From the NCBI RefSeq assembly GCF_027925245.1, contig NZ_BSDP01000001.1, positions 2,356,001 to 2,420,000 on the forward strand: a stretch of 64,000 nucleotides of DNA. The letters run 5' to 3'. Below the pieces are notes generated by a model, which saw nothing but the letters and a program-made list of their open reading frames with translations, ran no database searches and was not told the DNA's origin. A program made the position numbers and the translations under genes. Within the stretch, counting starts at the first letter, position 1; each line of letters begins with the position of its first letter. This DNA is from Agromyces rhizosphaerae. Lineage in GTDB: Bacteria > Actinomycetota > Actinomycetes > Actinomycetales > Microbacteriaceae. Below, one piece after another: positions 47,671 to 55,765 of the stretch.

Positions 47671-49010
47671 GCCGGGGCCTTGCCGTACATGAGCGGGTTC
47701 GAGGCGGCATCCGACTCGGGCAGCTTGCCCGGGTTCAGGATGCCCGACGGGTCGGTCAGCGCCTTGCGCGCCCGGGTCTCCTCGACCCGCACGTCGACGA
47801 ACCACTGGTGCGGGTTGTGCGTGTGCACGCCGAGCTCGCCGAGCGCGGCCATGCCCGCGAGCACCGCCTCCTCGCTCTCGTAGCGGCCGGCGAGCATGCC
47901 GATCGGGCGGCCCTTCTGCGCCTCGGCGTGCAGCATCGCGCCCGGGTACACCTGGTGCACCTCGTCGATGCGCTCGATGAGCGCCATGCCGCCGACCTCC
48001 ACGTGGAAGTACTCGCCCGGGTACGCCTTCTGCAGCCACTCGATCGGGTGGTTGTACGAGATCATGCTGAGGCGCATGACCTCCTTGGCGCCCTCGGCGA
48101 CCAGCTCCACCCGCCCGCCCGCGGCCTCCACGAGCGCGGTCGCATCGGCGACGGATGCCTCGTCGAGGATGCCCCGCAGGCTCACCCGCCCCGCGGGGAT
48201 GCCCGGGTTCGACGGCAGCGCGTCGGCGAGCGTCGGCAGGTCGGTCGAGACCAGCCGGGGGGTCGGCTCGAGGTCGGCGAACGGCATCAGCAGCCCGAGC
48301 GCGGCGGGGAAGGCGTCGGCGTCGAAGCTCGCGTAGAACGCCCGCCACTGCTGCAGCGGCTCGAGGGCGACCGTCGCACGGGCGATGACGCCCGCGGTGC
48401 CGTAGTTGTGCAGGTACTCCTGCGCCTCGTCGCCGGTCACATGGTGCAGGCCGGACCCGTCGGCGTGCACGACGTCGAGCGCGATCACGAACGGCCCGCC
48501 GGCGATCACGCCGTGCGCGATCGACCCGGTGCCGCCCGACCCTCCCGACAGGAACCCGCCGAGCGTCGACTGCGCCGTCGACGGGTACATCAGGAGCTGC
48601 TGCCCGGCGGCCCAGGCCGCGTTCTCGATCTGCGCCATCACCGCGCCGGCCTCGGCCGTGACGAAGCCGTCGCCGACCTCGACGATGGCCCGTGCGCGGC
48701 TGAGGTCGAGCACGAGGCCGTCCGCCATCGGGATGCCCTGCCCGTAGTTGCCGGTGCCCTTGCCGCGCGGCGTCACGGGAACCCCGTGGCGCGCGGCCGC
48801 CTGCACGACGAGCGCGACCTGCTCGGCGTTCGCCGGATACGCGACCGCGTCGGCGAGTCCGAGCGGCAGCTTCGCGCTCACGACCGGCGAGAGCGCGCAG
48901 CCGTCGACCGACGCCCGCTCGCGGGTCGCGGGGTCGACGCTCACGCCGCGCGCGCCGAGCAGCTCGGCGAGCTCGGCGACGAGGGCGTCCAGTGCGGGGG
49001 TGGTGGGCAT
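47667..49010 (-). CDS. FAD-linked oxidase (PCMH/vanillyl-alcohol-oxidase fold)
   Basis: A 447-residue flavoprotein. The FAD-binding half shows VTPRGKGTGNYGQGIPMADG and MYPSTAQSTLGGFLSGGSGGTG; the C-terminal half ends with DPSGILNPGKLPES, which is typical of glycolate-oxidase/D-lactate-dehydrogenase-like members. The substrate is probably an alpha-hydroxy acid or an aryl alcohol, but I cannot say which. ATG at 49010. It lies between an SDR and a creatininase-family gene in one operon. Confidence 0.85.
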   Translation of the reverse strand: MPTTPALDALVAELAELLGARGVSVDPATRERASVDGCALSPVVSAKLPLGLADAVAYPANAEQVALVVQAAARHGVPVTPRGKGTGNYGQGIPMADGLVLDLSRARAIVEVGDGFVTAEAGAVMAQIENAAWAAGQQLLMYPSTAQSTLGGFLSGGSGGTGSIAHGVIAGGPFVIALDVVHADGSGLHHVTGDEAQEYLHNYGTAGVIARATVALEPLQQWRAFYASFDADAFPAALGLLMPFADLEPTPRLVSTDLPTLADALPSNPGIPAGRVSLRGILDEASVADATALVEAAGGRVELVAEGAKEVMRLSMISYNHPIEWLQKAYPGEYFHVEVGGMALIERIDEVHQVYPGAMLHAEAQKGRPIGMLAGRYESEEAVLAGMAALGELGVHTHNPHQWFVDVRVEETRARKALTDPSGILNPGKLPESDAASNPLMYGKAPA

Positions 49011-49024
49011 GCGTGGATCTCCGT

Positions 49025-49768
49025 TCAGTGCATGATCATGCCGCCGGTGACGTTGAGGGCCTGCCCGGTGAGGTAGGCCCCGTCGTCGGAGGCGAGGAAG
49101 AGCGCGGCGCCGGCGACGTCGGCGGGGTCGCCGAGCCGGCCGAGCGGGGAGCGGGCCGACCAGCGCGCGACGTCGTCGTCGGTGCGGGTGGCGGCGCCCA
49201 TGTCGGTGAGGATGTAGCCCGGGCAGAGCGCGTTCGCGGTGATGCCGTGCGGGCCGAGTTCGAGGGCGGTCGCGCGGGTGAGGGCGACGACGGCGGCCTT
49301 GGATGCGGCGTAGGCGGCCTCGTTCGCGCCGCCGGACTTCGCGGCCATGCTCGCGAGGTTCACGATGCGGCCGGCGCCGGCGGCGATCATGACCGGCGCG
49401 GCGGCCTGGGTGGTGCTGAGCATGGAACGGGCGTTCACGCGCTGCACGAGGTCCCACTCGTCGGCGGTGATCTCGAGCAGCGGCCCGAGGCGCAGGACGC
49501 CCGCGTTGTTCACGAGCACGTCGAGGCCGCCGAGCGCCTCTGCCGCCCCCGCGACGGCCGCACGGGCGGCGTCGTGGTCGGCCAGGTCGACCGGGAACGC
49601 GCGCGCGCCGATCTCGTGCGCGGTCGCCCGGGCGGCATCCGCATCGAGGTCGAGCACCGCGACCGACGCCCCCTCGGCGGCGAACCGCTCCGCGATCGCG
49701 CGCCCGATGCCGCGTGCGGCGCCCGTGACGATCGCACGGCGGCCGTCGAGGCGACGTGCTGCGGTCAT
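49025..49768 (-). CDS. Short-chain dehydrogenase/reductase
   Basis: A 247-residue classical SDR. The cofactor motif TGAARGIG spans 15-22, NNAG follows, and the catalytic set is Ser140, Tyr153 and Lys157 (AAYAASKAAV). Asp40 at the end of the second strand (VAVLDLD) favours NAD over NADP. It ends in LNVTGGMIMH. Family members oxidise alcohols or reduce ketones; the substrate is unknown. It precedes the FAD oxidase gene by 14 bp. Confidence 0.88.
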   Translation of the reverse strand: MTAARRLDGRRAIVTGAARGIGRAIAERFAAEGASVAVLDLDADAARATAHEIGARAFPVDLADHDAARAAVAGAAEALGGLDVLVNNAGVLRLGPLLEITADEWDLVQRVNARSMLSTTQAAAPVMIAAGAGRIVNLASMAAKSGGANEAAYAASKAAVVALTRATALELGPHGITANALCPGYILTDMGAATRTDDDVARWSARSPLGRLGDPADVAGAALFLASDDGAYLTGQALNVTGGMIMH

Positions 49769-49808
49769 GGTGCGCTCCAGGTGCGGGGAAGGGGTGGGAG
49801 GGAACGGG

Positions 49809-49840
49809 CGCGGCGGCCCGGCCGGAGCCGGACCGCCGCG
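49809..49840. terminator. Hairpin between the binding-protein and SDR genes
   Basis: CGCGGCGGCCCGGC pairs with the downstream arm at 13 of 14 positions around CGGA, just after the binding-protein stop (minus strand). It may trim transcription so that the importer genes are expressed more than the downstream enzymes. Confidence 0.6.
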
Positions 49841-49847
49841 GGGTCGA

Positions 49848-51017
49848 TCAGAACCCGATCGACTCGTCGATGAACTCGTTGGTGTAGATGTCCTCAGCGG
49901 TCAGGTCCTCGGGGATCTCGAAGCCCTGCTCGGTGTAGATCGGCACCACGATGTCGAACAGCTCCTGCACGCGGGCCTCGTCGAGGTTGCCGAGGGTGTC
50001 GTCCTCGCCGTTGCCGACGAGCTCCGCCTTCAGCGTCTCGACCGAGTACTCCGCCACGCCGGCCGAGTAGACCCAGCCGGTGTCGTAGGCCTCGACCAGC
50101 TCGAGGATGAGCTCGTTGGTCTCGGTCGGGTCGTCGAAGAAGTCGATCTCCGCCTGCTGCAGCACCGGCACGAGCTCGGTGAGGCAGTCGCTGTACTCGG
50201 TGACGTCGTCCGGACGCAGCGACATGACGGCCGCGTACTTCGGGTAGCCCGCGTCGTTGATCAGCTCGTACGAGACCGTCTTGCCCCACTCCGGGACCTC
50301 GTTCTCGTAGATGAACGGCTCGGCCGAGGCGAAGCCCTGCTGCGCGATCGCGCCGTCCTCCGACACGAACACGGCGGGCAGGCCGTCGTAGGTCGAGTCG
50401 ATCTGGTCCTCCGAGAGGATGCCCACGCCGACGAAGTAGTCGATGTAGGTGCCGCCCGGGAAGACGCGGATGGTGACGCCCTCCTCGCCGAGGCCCGCGA
50501 TGCCGTCGACGCCGGGGTAGGTCTCCGGGTCCCACATGATCATCTGCGGGTCCTTCTCGAGCGGCGCGAAGACGCCGACGGTGGGCAGGTCGCCCGCGTG
50601 GGCGATCGCCTCGTCGGTGCCGACGTACGCCATGAAGATGGAGTCGTCGTTGTACATCTGCGCGTTCGGCTGCGTGAAGCCGGTCGCCGGGCCGCCCGCC
50701 AGGATGGTCACGTCGACGCCGGTGTACTCGCCCGAGGCGTAGAGCGGGCCGGTGACGGACTTCACCGAGTCGTCGATCTCGGGGTCGGGGCCGACGAGCT
50801 CGTACAGGTGGCCGTGCTCCGACTCGGGGTTCCAGTCGGTCTGGATGCGGATGTCGGCGGGGCAGCCGGCCGCGGCGAGGTCGATCGAGCCGATCGTCAT
50901 CTCGTCGGAGCCGGTGTCCTCCGACGACGCGTCGCCGCTCGAGGCGCACGAGGCGAGGGCGAGCGTGCCGGCCATGAAGCCGACGGCGACGACCGCCCGG
51001 GGCGTGTGCTTGCGCAT
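49848..51017 (-). CDS. NMT1/THI5-like ABC transporter substrate-binding lipoprotein
   Basis: A 389-residue exported protein. The lipobox LASC puts the lipidated Cys at 24, followed by a Ser/Asp/Glu-rich linker. The mature domain begins near DIRIQTDWNPESEHGHLYE, reminiscent of the TDWxPxxxHG start of thiamine-precursor/NMT1 binding proteins. That class carries pyrimidines, riboflavin, taurine or other small ring or sulfonate compounds. The ATG is preceded by GAGGAGAACC. It belongs with the permease and ATPase genes upstream. Confidence 0.85.
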   Translation of the reverse strand: MRKHTPRAVVAVGFMAGTLALASCASSGDASSEDTGSDEMTIGSIDLAAAGCPADIRIQTDWNPESEHGHLYELVGPDPEIDDSVKSVTGPLYASGEYTGVDVTILAGGPATGFTQPNAQMYNDDSIFMAYVGTDEAIAHAGDLPTVGVFAPLEKDPQMIMWDPETYPGVDGIAGLGEEGVTIRVFPGGTYIDYFVGVGILSEDQIDSTYDGLPAVFVSEDGAIAQQGFASAEPFIYENEVPEWGKTVSYELINDAGYPKYAAVMSLRPDDVTEYSDCLTELVPVLQQAEIDFFDDPTETNELILELVEAYDTGWVYSAGVAEYSVETLKAELVGNGEDDTLGNLDEARVQELFDIVVPIYTEQGFEIPEDLTAEDIYTNEFIDESIGF

Positions 51018-51118
51018 GGGTTCTCCTCTTGGTGGATGGTGCGGTGATGGTGCGGTGGTGATGGTGGTGCGCCGGGATCCCGCGTCGCGCGCGCGTCCCG
51101 GGGGATCCGGCCGGACGG

Positions 51119-52021
51119 TCAGGCGAAGTCGTACCACTTGCCGACGACCCGCTTGCCGAGCCAGCCGAAGAACCAGAACACGACGACGCCGAACAGCGAC
51201 GCGAGGATGATCGAGGCGAACAGGGGATCCGCGTTGAGGCGGGCCTGGTACTTCGAGATCAACGCGCCGATGCCGGGCGTGCCGCGCTGGAAGAAGAAGT
51301 CGCCGACGATCGCGCCGACGACGGCGAGGCCGGCCGAGATGCGCATGCCGGCGAAGATCGCCGGGAGCGCGGCCGGGAACTGCAGCTTCTTGAGCACCGT
51401 CCAGCGGTTGGCCCGCTGGAGGGTGAACAGCTCGCGCTGCCCCTTGTCGACCGACTGCAGGCCGAAGAGCGTGTTCGAGACCATGGGGAACAGCGCGATC
51501 AGCACGGCCACGATGACGCGGGCGGTGAAGTCGAAGCCGAACCAGAACCCGATCAGCGGCACCAGGGCCAGGATCGGGATGGTCTGCAGGATCACGGCGT
51601 AGGGGTAGAGCGAGCGCTCGACCCACTTCGCCTGGTTCATCGCGATCGCCCAGACCACGCCGAGCACGATGGCGATGAACAGGCCCGTGAGGGCCACGAC
51701 CGCGCTGTTCCAGAGGGCCTCGAACATCTCCGGCCCGAGCCGCGGGTCGAAGTAGGTCGCGATGACGTCGTGCGGCGGGGGCAGCAGGTACGACTTCGAC
51801 GGGTCGAGCACGAACGAGCCGACGAAGTACCAGATGCCGATGATGAGCGCCGCGACGGCGAGCGGCGGCCCCCAGGTGACGATGCCGCGGGCGCGGCGCC
51901 GGCGCAGCGGCACGGGGGCGGCGGTGCCGGGCGAGAGCTCGTGCTCGACCACCTCGGCCGTGGGCACCTCCTCGGCCAGCTCGTTCTCGACCGCGACCTG
52001 GTCGGTGTCGTTCGTGCTCAT
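51119..52021 (-). CDS. ABC transporter permease (NMT1/taurine/nitrate class)
   Basis: A 300-residue permease. About 60 cytoplasmic residues precede six membrane helices. FTLQRANRWTVLKKLQFPAA is in the EAA-loop position, followed by LPAIFAGMRISAGLAVVGAI, the usual class signature. The acidic N terminus (ENELAEEVPTAEVVEHE) is longer than usual. It overlaps the ATPase gene by 4 bp (ATGA). Confidence 0.88.
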   Translation of the reverse strand: MSTNDTDQVAVENELAEEVPTAEVVEHELSPGTAAPVPLRRRRARGIVTWGPPLAVAALIIGIWYFVGSFVLDPSKSYLLPPPHDVIATYFDPRLGPEMFEALWNSAVVALTGLFIAIVLGVVWAIAMNQAKWVERSLYPYAVILQTIPILALVPLIGFWFGFDFTARVIVAVLIALFPMVSNTLFGLQSVDKGQRELFTLQRANRWTVLKKLQFPAALPAIFAGMRISAGLAVVGAIVGDFFFQRGTPGIGALISKYQARLNADPLFASIILASLFGVVVFWFFGWLGKRVVGKWYDFA

Positions 52022-52803
52022 GCGCCGTGTCCTTCCCGGAGTGCGTGCGAGACCTCGCCGACGAGTGCGGCGTACTCCGCGGTGTAGCGGATCTCGGGAT
52101 CCCGGGGCATCGGGAACGGCACGTCGAACGCGTCGACGATGCGTCCCGGCCGCCCCGACATCACGATGACCTTGGTCGAGAGGTAGACCGCCTCGGAGAC
52201 GGAATGGGTGATGAAGAGCCCGCCGAACCGCCGGGCCGCGAACAGCTTCAGCAGCTCGTCGTTGAGGTACTCGCGTGTGATCTCGTCGAGCGCGCCGAAC
52301 GGCTCGTCGAAGAGGAACAGCTCGGGGTCGAGGGTGAGCGAGCGGGCGAGCGAGGTGCGCATGCGCATGCCGCCCGACAGCTGGCGCGGCAGGTGCTTCT
52401 CGAACCCGGTGAGTCCGACGAGGTCGATGGCCTGCTTCGCCTTCGCGCGGCGCTCGGCCTTGGTCTGCCACTGCAGCTCGGCGAGGAGCTCGACGTTCGT
52501 CTGCACGTCGCGCCAGGGCAGCAGCGTCGCGTCCTGGAACACGTAGCCGACGCGGTCGGTCGCGACCGCGGCGTCGCCGTGCGAGGCCTGCTCGAGACCC
52601 GATGCGATGCGCAGCAGCGTCGACTTGCCGCATCCGCTCGGCCCGACGACCGTGACGAACTCGCCACGGTCGACCCTGAGGTCGACGCCCGAGAGCGCGA
52701 TCGTGCCGTTCGGATACGTGAGCTGCACGTCCCGGAAGTCGAGCAGCGTGGTCGCCTCCGTGGTCGGGGCTGCCGGTTCGGTGATGGCCATGGCGGCGCT
52801 CAC
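52018..52803 (-). CDS. ABC transporter ATP-binding protein (NMT1/taurine/nitrate class)
   Basis: A 261-residue ATPase with Walker A GPSGCGKSTLL, Q-loop VFQDATLLPWRDV, signature LSGGMRMRTSLARSL and Walker B LFLFDEPFGALDE. LLPWRDV and THSVSEAVYLS are typical of this class. GTG at 52803 overlaps the amidohydrolase stop (GTGA) and is preferred for coupling; an in-frame ATG at 52791 is the alternative. Confidence 0.9.
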   Translation of the reverse strand: MSAAMAITEPAAPTTEATTLLDFRDVQLTYPNGTIALSGVDLRVDRGEFVTVVGPSGCGKSTLLRIASGLEQASHGDAAVATDRVGYVFQDATLLPWRDVQTNVELLAELQWQTKAERRAKAKQAIDLVGLTGFEKHLPRQLSGGMRMRTSLARSLTLDPELFLFDEPFGALDEITREYLNDELLKLFAARRFGGLFITHSVSEAVYLSTKVIVMSGRPGRIVDAFDVPFPMPRDPEIRYTAEYAALVGEVSHALREGHGA

Positions 52804-54047
52804 CCCTTTCCCTCGAGTGAGCCGGCCGGGACCTGTCCCGGCCGGGCGATCGTCTGGTCGACGGTGCTGCGGGCCACGACGCGCCCGCGGTGGATGACGG
52901 TGCGGGTGGCGGGCGCGTGGGCGATCGCCTCGCCGACGCTCGACGCGTCGATCGCCACGAACTCGGCGGCGGCTCCCGGGGCGGGTCCGGCCTCCGGCAG
53001 CCCCATGACGCGGCGGGCGCCGGACGAGACGAGGTCCCACGACTCCTCGAGCCCGAGGTGGCCGGCCGCGACGAGCAGCGCGGCGGTCTCGAACGGGTCG
53101 CTGCGGCCGATCGGGTTGAACGGGTCGCGCACGTTGTCGGCACCCGCCCCGACGATCGCGCCCGCGTCGATCAGCGCGCGCAGCGCGGTGATGCCGCGCG
53201 GGGTGGAGACGGGGTGCTCCCAGCCCTGCAGGTAGAGGTTGGTGATCGGCAGGCCGACGACCCCGATGCCGGATGCCACGACGGCGTCGACCGCCGCGCG
53301 CAGCTCGTCGGCGCCGAGCGTGCCGAGGCGAACGCTGTGCCCGGCGGTGCGCACGCGGTCGGCGGGCCAGTCGCGCACGGCGGACGCGTACTCGGTGATC
53401 GTCACCGGACCGTCGAGCGACTCGTCGGTGTGCAGGTCGATGCCGATGCCGCGCCGCTCGGCGAGGGCGACCAGGCGCAGCACGTCGGCGACGGGCTCCG
53501 GGTCGAGGTGCGGCGCGCCGCCGACGAGGTCGAGGCCTCGGTCGAGGGCGGCCTCGATCGTGGCGTCGTCCATGCCGATCGGGGGGAGCGCGACGAGTTC
53601 GAGGTCGAGCAGGCCGTCGAGCTCGGCGCGCAGGCGCACCATGGCGTCGACGCCGCGGAACGGGCGGTCGCCGGGCAGGAGGTTCACGTGGCTGCGGATC
53701 GCGGTCGTGCCGTTGGCGAGCAGGCGCAGGGCGGCGCGCCGGGCCCGGGCGAGGATGTCCTCCTCGGTGAGCTGCTCCTGGAAGGCGTGGAAGCTCTCGA
53801 TCGCGCCGACCAGGTCGCCGAACGGGGGCTCGATCGCGTCCCAGGTGTAGGCCTTGTCGAGGTGCGCGTGCGGCTCGGCACCCGCGGTCAGCAGGAGAGC
53901 CCCGTCGAGGTCGAGGACCTCGCCCGAGGTGCCGCCGGAGCCCGCCGGGAGCACGTCGGCCACGACCGGGCCGTCGAGCGCGACGTCGCGCAGCTCGCCG
54001 GATGCGAGGCGGGCGTTGCGCAGGAGGGAGACGGGCTGGGGGAGCAC
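52800..54047 (-). CDS. CodA-like amidohydrolase (cytosine deaminase family)
   Basis: A 415-residue hydrolase with an intact metal site of the cytosine-deaminase/isopropylammelide-hydrolase type: AEPHAHLDKAYTW (His60, His62), IDLHTDESLDG, AGHSVRLG and GADNVRDPFNPIG. It should remove an amino or alkylamino group from a small N-heterocycle. GTG start at 54047 has GAAGG 6 nt upstream; longer readings run into the regulatory region. It is the first gene of the minus-strand importer/catabolic operon. Confidence 0.85.
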   Translation of the reverse strand: MLPQPVSLLRNARLASGELRDVALDGPVVADVLPAGSGGTSGEVLDLDGALLLTAGAEPHAHLDKAYTWDAIEPPFGDLVGAIESFHAFQEQLTEEDILARARRAALRLLANGTTAIRSHVNLLPGDRPFRGVDAMVRLRAELDGLLDLELVALPPIGMDDATIEAALDRGLDLVGGAPHLDPEPVADVLRLVALAERRGIGIDLHTDESLDGPVTITEYASAVRDWPADRVRTAGHSVRLGTLGADELRAAVDAVVASGIGVVGLPITNLYLQGWEHPVSTPRGITALRALIDAGAIVGAGADNVRDPFNPIGRSDPFETAALLVAAGHLGLEESWDLVSSGARRVMGLPEAGPAPGAAAEFVAIDASSVGEAIAHAPATRTVIHRGRVVARSTVDQTIARPGQVPAGSLEGKG

Positions 54048-54096
54048 TCGGTGACCTTCGGTACGTGGCGGGCCGCGCGTCATCGAGCGGTGCGGA

Positions 54097-54115
54097 ATGT
54101 TGATACTGTCAACAT
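54097..54115. promoter_or_regulatory. Palindromic operator between the amidohydrolase and XRE-cupin genes
   Basis: ATGTTGA, five bases, TCAACAT: perfect 7-bp arms in an AT-rich island of an otherwise GC-rich gap. It lies 50 bp before the amidohydrolase start and 90 bp before the regulator start. It is the obvious site for the XRE-cupin protein, which would control both directions. That assignment is inference. Confidence 0.65.
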
Positions 54116-54204
54116 CGACGACGATAGGGATGCGTCGTTTCAACCGTGTTTCCCGAGGATTTCGGTCCGGGGAAAGCGCCCGATGAGCGAGAGGAACCGC
54201 GCCG

Positions 54205-54813
54205 ATGAGCCTCGACGCGCAGGTCGACCAGGCCGAGCTGCTCGGTGGTCGCATCCGCGCCCTCCGGCGCGATCGCGGACTCACGCTGGTGCAGCTGTCG
54301 GAGCTCTCGGGGCTCTCGCATCCCTTCCTCAGCCAGGTCGAGAACGGCCGCGCCCGGCCGAGCTTCACCTCGCTCGACCGCATCGCGACCGCGCTCTCGA
54401 CCACCCAGTTCGAGCTCTTCGCCGAGATCGCACGCGCGGGACGCGGCGACGACAACCCGGGGTTCGCCGCGGGCGACGGCGTGGTCGTCGACGAGGGCGG
54501 CGGCGTCACCGGCCGCACCTACGCCGAAGGTTCGGTGCGCGCGTTCGCCGGTCGGCCCGCCGGGTTCACGCCGATGGAGATCACGGCCGACAACACCGCG
54601 TTCGGGGAGTACTTCACGCACCCCGAGGAGGAGTTCTGCTACGTGCTCGACGGCGTGGCCGAGGCGCAGGTCGCCGACCGCACCGTGCGGCTGCCCGCGG
54701 GCACGACCATCTACTACCCGGGCGGGACCCGGCACCGCTGGCGCTCGGGCGACGGCGGCCCGTTCCGCATCCTGTACGTCAAGGGCGCCGCGCCCGCACG
54801 AGAGGACGACTGA
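54205..54813 (+). CDS. XRE-family transcriptional regulator with cupin domain
   Basis: A 202-residue regulator. The N-terminal HTH (about 12-70) reads IRALRRDRGLTLVQLSELSG and LSQVENGRARPS. The C-terminal cupin (about 120-195) has EEEFCYVLDGVAEAQV and PGGTRHRW, a small-molecule sensing barrel. Such proteins often control catabolic operons in response to their substrate. It lies divergent from the CodA-like gene and 4 bp before the reductase gene. GAGAGGAACC precedes the ATG. Confidence 0.9.
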   Translation: MSLDAQVDQAELLGGRIRALRRDRGLTLVQLSELSGLSHPFLSQVENGRARPSFTSLDRIATALSTTQFELFAEIARAGRGDDNPGFAAGDGVVVDEGGGVTGRTYAEGSVRAFAGRPAGFTPMEITADNTAFGEYFTHPEEEFCYVLDGVAEAQVADRTVRLPAGTTIYYPGGTRHRWRSGDGGPFRILYVKGAAPAREDD

Positions 54814-54817
54814 GCCC

Positions 54818-55765
54818 ATGGACGCCGCCCCCGAGTTCGACGTCGTGGTGCGTCGCCGCACCGATCCCGTCGACCGGGTCGCCGTCCTCGAGCTGGTCCG
54901 TGCCGATGGCCTGCCGTTCCCCGCGTGGGAGCCGGGCGCGCACCTCGACCTGCTCGCGGGCGACGACCTCGTGCGCCAGTACTCGCTCTGCGGCGACCCC
55001 GCCGACGCGGGCACATGGCGTATCGCGGTGCTGCGCGAGCAGGACGGCCGCGGCGGCTCCGCCTGGGCGCACGAGCACCTCGTCGACGGCGCGGTCGTGC
55101 GCGCGCGCGGCCCGTGGAACCACTTCGCGATGGCGGATGCCCGCGCCTATCGCTTCATCGCCGGCGGCATCGGCATCACGCCGCTGCTGCCGATGCTCGC
55201 CGTCGCCGAGGCGTCAGGCACGCCCTGGTCGCTCGACTACTGCGGGCGCAGCAGGGCCACCATGGCCTTCCTCGACGAGCTGGCCCGCTTCGGCGACCGG
55301 GTGCGGGTGCACGCGTCGGATGCCGGCACCCGGATGGACCTCGGCACCGTCGCGCCCGCGCCGGGCGAGCTGGTCTTCGCGTGCGGTCCGCACGGCCTGC
55401 TGGACGAGCTCGACGCGCGCGCGGCCGCGTGGGCGCCGGGCACCCTGCACGTCGAGCGCTTCGAGGCGCGCGAGCAGGGCGAGCCGGTGCTGCACGAGTC
55501 GTTCGAGGTCGAGCTGGCCGCCAGCGGCGTCACGGTCACGGTGCCGCCGGACCGGTCGATCCTCGACGTGATCGAGGAGGAGACCGACGCGTTCGTGATC
55601 TCGTCGTGCCGCGAGGGCACCTGCGGCACCTGCGAGACGCCCGTGCTCGAGGGCGAGGTCGACCATCGCGACTCGATCCTCACGCCCGAGGAGCAGGAGG
55701 CGAACGACCGCATGATGATCTGCTGCTCGCGGTCGGCCTGCCCGAAGCTGGTGCTGGACCTCTAG
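54818..55765 (+). CDS. PDR/VanB-type flavin and [2Fe-2S] oxidoreductase
   Basis: A 315-residue reductase component. The flavin domain has WEPGAHLDLLAG and RQYSLCGDP, the NAD domain FIAGGIGITPLLPML. A C-terminal plant-type ferredoxin domain has Cys264, Cys269, Cys272 and Cys302 (SCREGTCGTCE and ICCSRS). Its usual job is to pass electrons from NAD(P)H to a Rieske oxygenase or O-demethylase. No oxygenase gene is found in the window. It is likely co-transcribed with the XRE-cupin gene. Its stop shares the CTAG with the stop of the convergent amidohydrolase gene. Confidence 0.9.
   Translation: MDAAPEFDVVVRRRTDPVDRVAVLELVRADGLPFPAWEPGAHLDLLAGDDLVRQYSLCGDPADAGTWRIAVLREQDGRGGSAWAHEHLVDGAVVRARGPWNHFAMADARAYRFIAGGIGITPLLPMLAVAEASGTPWSLDYCGRSRATMAFLDELARFGDRVRVHASDAGTRMDLGTVAPAPGELVFACGPHGLLDELDARAAAWAPGTLHVERFEAREQGEPVLHESFEVELAASGVTVTVPPDRSILDVIEEETDAFVISSCREGTCGTCETPVLEGEVDHRDSILTPEEQEANDRMMICCSRSACPKLVLDL

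Noticed and set aside
51030..51075. GGTGATGGTGCGGTGG-like repeats before the binding-lipoprotein gene
   Set aside because: Short, irregular trinucleotide-like sequence of a few units; not convincing as an operator or repeat array.
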